Positions 56,008-64,000 of a stretch of 64,000 nt of DNA are shown here, piece by piece. Under the pieces are notes generated by a model, which saw only the letters and a list, made by a program, of their open reading frames with translations, had not been told where the DNA came from and ran no database searches. The position numbers were made by a program, and so were the translations under genes. Source of the DNA: Bifidobacterium miconisargentati (GTDB lineage Bacteria; Actinomycetota; Actinomycetes; Actinomycetales; Bifidobacteriaceae); contig NZ_JAHBBJ010000008.1 of the NCBI RefSeq assembly GCF_019331675.1, positions 81,273 to 145,272 of the forward strand. The letters run 5' to 3'. Each line of letters starts with the position of its first letter. Within the stretch, counting starts at the first letter, position 1.

Positions 56008-58911
56008 ATGTTGGATATCAACATGGCCGATGTTGCCGCAGTCATGGGATCGTTGGTTCCGTATCTGGCAGCGGCCGGTGTGATTCTGGTGCTGGCTGTG
56101 ATCATCACGTTTGCGGTCAACAAGAAGACCGTCAAGTCCGTGTCCATGCGCAAGCTCATCCATTCCGAGTCTTGGCTGGTGGTGTTGGTGGCCGTGGTGG
56201 TCGCCGCCTCGATAATGGTGAGCGGCCCGCTGTCCACCATTCTGAACAATGCCTCGGCCAAGAAGTACACGCTGTCCAGCAGCACAGTCGCTGCTGCGAA
56301 CAAGCTCGCCAAGGACGTGCAGTCGGAAGCGATCACCCTGTTGCAGAACGATGACGCTAACCTGCCGCTGTCCTCCAAGAAGGTCAACGTGTTCGGCTGG
56401 GGCTCCACCAATCCCGTGTACGGCGGCACCGGCTCCGGATCGATGTCGGACCAGTACCCGACCATTTCCCTGCTTGACGGACTGCATGAGGCGGGCATCA
56501 AAACCAACACCGAACTATCCAAGCTGTACACCGACTACCGCAAGGATCGTCCGGAAGTCGGCATGTTCAACGTCGATTGGACGTTGCCTGAAGTGCCCGC
56601 TTCCGACTATTCGGACAGTCTGATCAAGGACGCGAAGGACTTCTCCGACGCCGCCATCGTGGTGATCACCCGAGTCGGTGGCGAGGGCACTGACCTGCCG
56701 AAGGACATGAAGGCCGACGGCGTCACCTACCACAACAATTCCAAGGATTACGAGGACTTCCAGAAGGGTGACCACTTCCTGCAGCTCTCCCAGACCGAGA
56801 AGAACATGCTCGACCTGGTCACCAAGAACTTCGACAAGGTCACGCTGGTATACAACGGCGCGAATGCGTTCCAGTTCGACTTCCTTGATTCCTACCCGCA
56901 GATCAAGTCCGTTGTCTGGTGTCCGCCCGCCGGCCAGACCGGCTTCTCCGCCCTCGGCGAGGTGCTCAGCGGCGAGCTGAACCCCTCCGGCAAGACATCG
57001 GACACCTTCGTCAAGGATCTGACCGCCGCGCCGACCTTCAACAACGTCGGCAACTTCACCTACGACAACGTCGACGAGTTCGCGATGACCAGCTCCTTCT
57101 CCGGCCAGGACGTGACGCCTACGTTCGTCAACTACGTCGAAGGCATCTACGTGGGGTACAAGTTCTATGAGACCGCCGCAGACGAAGGACTCATCGACTA
57201 CGCTTCGACCGTGCAATACCCGTTCGGTTATGGCCTGAGCTATACGAAGTTCACGCAGAAGATGGGCGACGTCTCCTATAAGGACGGCAAGATCGGCTTC
57301 GACGTGACCGTCACCAATACCGGTGACCGTGCTGGCCGCGATGTGGTGGAGGCGTATGTGAATCCGCCGTACACCAACGGCGGCATCGAGAAGGCCTCGG
57401 CCAACCTTATGGCGTTCGACAAGACCGACGAACTCAAGCCTGGCGAATCGCAGACTCTGTCCATCGAGTTCGATGACGATGATATGGCATCGTACGATTA
57501 CCGGAACGCCAAGGCCTGGGTGCTCGAACAGGGCGATTATGAGGTGTCGATTCGCTCCGACTCGCATACCGTGCTCGAAGATCGGACCGTGAATGTGCCG
57601 AAGACCATCACCTACGATTCCGACGATAACACCCACAACGGCGATCAGACCGCGGCCACCAATCAGTTCGATGATGCCGCGGGCGATGTGACCTACCTGT
57701 CGCGCGCCGATCATTTTGCGAACTACAGCAAGGCGACCGCCGCTCCGGTCAGCCTGTCGATGTCCGACGAAGCGAAGTCCAAGTTCGTCAACAACGGCAA
57801 TTACAAGGCGACGGATCACAACGACGATTCCGATGAGATGCCGACCACCGGCGCCAAGAACGGCGTGCGTCTGGCCGATCTGACCGGCAAGGACTACGAC
57901 GATCCCCAGTGGAACAAGTTGTTGGACGAGCTGACTGTCGACGATATGGACAATCTGATCGCCAATGGCGGCTTCGGTAACGCAGCCATCAACTCCATCG
58001 GCAAGATCCAGCTGGTCGATGCGGACGGTCCTGCTGCGTTGAACAACAACTTCACCGGCATTGGCTCGATTGGTTTCCCCGCCGCCACCGCATTCGCCTG
58101 CACCTGGAACGTCGATCTGGCCCAACGCTTCGGCAAGATGATCGCCCAGATGGCACATGACATGCATATCACCGGCTGGTATGCGCCAGCCGTGAACATT
58201 CACCGCAATGCGTTCGCCGGACGTACCTTCGAGTACTTCTCGGAAGATAGCGTGCTTTCCGCCGCCATGGTGTCGTCGGAAGTTGGTGCCGTACAGAAGC
58301 AAGGGGTGTATGCCTTCGTGAAGCACTTCGCCTTGAACGATCAGGAAACCAACCGCACCAACATGCTGTGCACGTGGTCGAATGAGCAGGCGATCCGCGA
58401 GATTTACCTCAAGCCGTTCGAAGCGGCGGTGAAGGATGGCCATGCCACCGCCATGATGAGCTCGTTCAATTACATCGGCACCACATACTCGGGCGCCAAC
58501 GCACACCTGCTGCAGAATGTGCTGCGCGATGAGTGGGGCTTCCGCGGCATGGTGGTGACGGATTACTTCGGCAATTACGACCTGTTCCAGAACGCCGATC
58601 AGGAGATTCGCAACGGCAACGACCTCATGCTGGCCACACTCGACGTGACGAACCATGTGTCCGATCGTTCCGCCACTTCCGTGAAAGCGATGCGTAATGC
58701 GGCGCACAACATCCTGTACGCCACAGCCAATAGCTGGATGTACGAGAACGGTGAGCCGGACGTTGATACGCCTCTGTGGCGCGTGGCCATGTATGTGGTC
58801 TGGGCCGTCGCCGCTGTGCTGTTCATCGGCCTGGAGACCGTCGCCATCCGCCGCTTCCTGGTCCGCCGTAAGCCGGTTGTGATTGTGGAAGCCGGTGACA
58901 TCGATAAGTAG
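56008..58911 (+). CDS. Membrane-anchored GH3 beta-glucosidase, domain-permuted (copy 2)
   Basis: The protein has 967 residues; the ATG at 56008 follows AAGGAG with good spacing. It is a clear paralogue of copy 1 over its whole length, with the same two N-terminal helices, basic loop, permuted domain order and C-terminal helix (AMYVVWAVAAVLFIGLETVAI). The nucleophile is Asp852 in GMVVTDYFGNYD. Differences cluster in the barrel loops near the active site (RTNMLCTWSNE, AVKDGHATAMMSSFN, GNYDLFQNADQ), so substrate preference may differ. Its codon use is visibly less biased than copy 1. It starts 176 bases after the sensor kinase gene and ends before a terminator at 59086-59140. Confidence 0.92.
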   Translation: MLDINMADVAAVMGSLVPYLAAAGVILVLAVIITFAVNKKTVKSVSMRKLIHSESWLVVLVAVVVAASIMVSGPLSTILNNASAKKYTLSSSTVAAANKLAKDVQSEAITLLQNDDANLPLSSKKVNVFGWGSTNPVYGGTGSGSMSDQYPTISLLDGLHEAGIKTNTELSKLYTDYRKDRPEVGMFNVDWTLPEVPASDYSDSLIKDAKDFSDAAIVVITRVGGEGTDLPKDMKADGVTYHNNSKDYEDFQKGDHFLQLSQTEKNMLDLVTKNFDKVTLVYNGANAFQFDFLDSYPQIKSVVWCPPAGQTGFSALGEVLSGELNPSGKTSDTFVKDLTAAPTFNNVGNFTYDNVDEFAMTSSFSGQDVTPTFVNYVEGIYVGYKFYETAADEGLIDYASTVQYPFGYGLSYTKFTQKMGDVSYKDGKIGFDVTVTNTGDRAGRDVVEAYVNPPYTNGGIEKASANLMAFDKTDELKPGESQTLSIEFDDDDMASYDYRNAKAWVLEQGDYEVSIRSDSHTVLEDRTVNVPKTITYDSDDNTHNGDQTAATNQFDDAAGDVTYLSRADHFANYSKATAAPVSLSMSDEAKSKFVNNGNYKATDHNDDSDEMPTTGAKNGVRLADLTGKDYDDPQWNKLLDELTVDDMDNLIANGGFGNAAINSIGKIQLVDADGPAALNNNFTGIGSIGFPAATAFACTWNVDLAQRFGKMIAQMAHDMHITGWYAPAVNIHRNAFAGRTFEYFSEDSVLSAAMVSSEVGAVQKQGVYAFVKHFALNDQETNRTNMLCTWSNEQAIREIYLKPFEAAVKDGHATAMMSSFNYIGTTYSGANAHLLQNVLRDEWGFRGMVVTDYFGNYDLFQNADQEIRNGNDLMLATLDVTNHVSDRSATSVKAMRNAAHNILYATANSWMYENGEPDVDTPLWRVAMYVVWAVAAVLFIGLETVAIRRFLVRRKPVVIVEAGDIDK

Positions 58912-59085
58912 TGTCCGATCATCCTTGATGTGCACCTTGCCTGTTTTCTGCCTCTCGCATTGAGTCCTTCCGTGTTCGTTGGCGGCATGGGGAAGTGGAG
59001 CAAGACGGGCAAGGTGGTCATCGCCCAGAAATCGTGTGCCGGGTTGTTCTTCTCCTGACCCGGACGCCCGAATAACCAAATAACC

Positions 59086-59140
59086 AGCCGAATCCGAGCC
59101 GGCCATCACTGCCCAACCGATGGCCTCCCTGGATTCGGCT
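59086..59140 (+). terminator. Terminator after GH3 copy 2
   Basis: AGCCGAATCC (59086-59095) and GGATTCGGCT (59131-59140) form the outer stem and GGCCATC (59101-59107) and GATGGCC (59119-59125) an inner stem; AGTTT follows. Confidence 0.7.
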
Positions 59141-59331
59141 AGTTTGCGTTGTGCTGATGTGTCTGCGCAAATGAATTTATGGAGAACACGCCGATACTAA
59201 ACAATTTTTAGGGCATTTCGCCGTGTTTGGTGGCGTTATATTGGCAGTAGCAGGGGTGAAATCGGCTGTTTGCGACACGCCGAGAGAACGTTGCTATGGT
59301 GCGGTTTTCTCGGGTTTTGTCATGCCTCGGT

Positions 59332-59360
59332 TTGCGTTTGTTTTTGGTTTCGTGTAAGTT
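59332..59360 (+). promoter_or_regulatory. Candidate rRNA promoter
   Basis: TTGCGT (59332-59337) and TAAGTT (59355-59360) are spaced by 17 bases, about 285 bases upstream of the 16S gene, in a strongly AT- and T-rich stretch. Other pairs nearby are weaker. Between 58912 and 59085 I see no gene. Confidence 0.4.
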
Positions 59361-59437
59361 ATTCATTCGCTGCCGCTGAGCGGTTCGGATTCCTTCCATT
59401 TCAATGGTTTTACGGTGTTCGGGTTGGTTTGTGTGTG

Positions 59438-59454
59438 GTGGTGGTTTGAGAACT
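59438..59454 (+). promoter_or_regulatory. rRNA leader element repeated in the spacer
   Basis: GTGGTGGTTTGAGAACT occurs here and again at 61426-61442, just before 23S. A TTTGAGAACTC motif is conserved in actinobacterial rRNA leaders, where it is tied to antitermination and processing; the second copy in the spacer fits that role. Confidence 0.6.
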
Positions 59455-59644
59455 CAAGAGCGTGTTTGTACTACTTCTTTATAGTCAATGATTGCCAGTA
59501 TGCCTCAAGCCCGGCCTTGTTTTGGTTGGGTTCCCTGGGAGGGGTTGAATTGGGGTGTGGTTTTTGTGAGTGTGTCCTTTTCCTTAAAAGGATTGCTTGT
59601 CAATTTTGTTTTTGAGAGTCATCTATTGGCTTTTCTGCAAGTTT

Positions 59645-64000
<4,356 letters not shown>

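Overview
This window is a piece of a Bifidobacterium chromosome that spans the replication origin. The 16S rRNA gene at the right end has the bifidobacterial form, the DNA is high in G+C, and the gene order around dnaA is the one conserved in actinobacteria. I do not name a species: that needs a 16S or core-gene search.

Layout. 1-12.5 kb is an accessory and metabolic flank: a truncated DUF5692 membrane protein, a class I/II aminotransferase divergent from an Lrp/AsnC regulator, gdhA, a VanZ-RDD fusion, a large GH2 beta-galactosidase divergent from a LacI regulator, and a second LacI regulator. 12.5-24 kb is the replication core on the minus strand (dnaA, dnaN, recF, dciA, gyrB, gyrA, DUF3566), with DnaA boxes on both sides of dnaA. 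24-31.4 kb runs right on the plus strand (rpmH, rnpA, yidD, yidC, khpB, rsmG, parA, parB), meeting a convergent trxB. Four perfect parS sites and a second DnaA-box cluster lie here. Genes therefore point away from oriC on both sides. 32-44.3 kb carries murJ (fused to a pseudokinase), a large envelope protein, a NUDIX protein, the divergent cca, a LytR_C protein, ispE and rsmA. 44.4-50.3 kb carries an Rpf-like muralytic protein, tRNA-Thr, a DsbA-like protein and a Ser/Thr kinase. 50.6-59 kb is a carbohydrate locus: two paralogous, membrane-anchored, domain-permuted GH3 enzymes flanking a LytTR response regulator and a GHKL sensor kinase. 59.6-64 kb holds 16S, a spacer without tRNA, and the start of 23S.

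The most unusual structure is a family of intergenic palindromic elements built from a ~50-105-nt arm (a CTCCC/GAGGG hairpin plus further small hairpins). In one locus (31460-32094) two arms in inverted orientation enclose a small DUF559 (PD-(D/E)XK/Vsr-like) endonuclease gene, which looks like a mobile unit. Other copies (4.8, 12.2, 21.9, 41.4 kb) are empty paired-arm palindromes, and single or decayed arms lie at 11.1, 13.2, 15.9, possibly 18.3, and 53.7 kb. A second, unrelated structure is a nested set of six alternating inverted copies of a 14-nt core at 6.23-6.45 kb.
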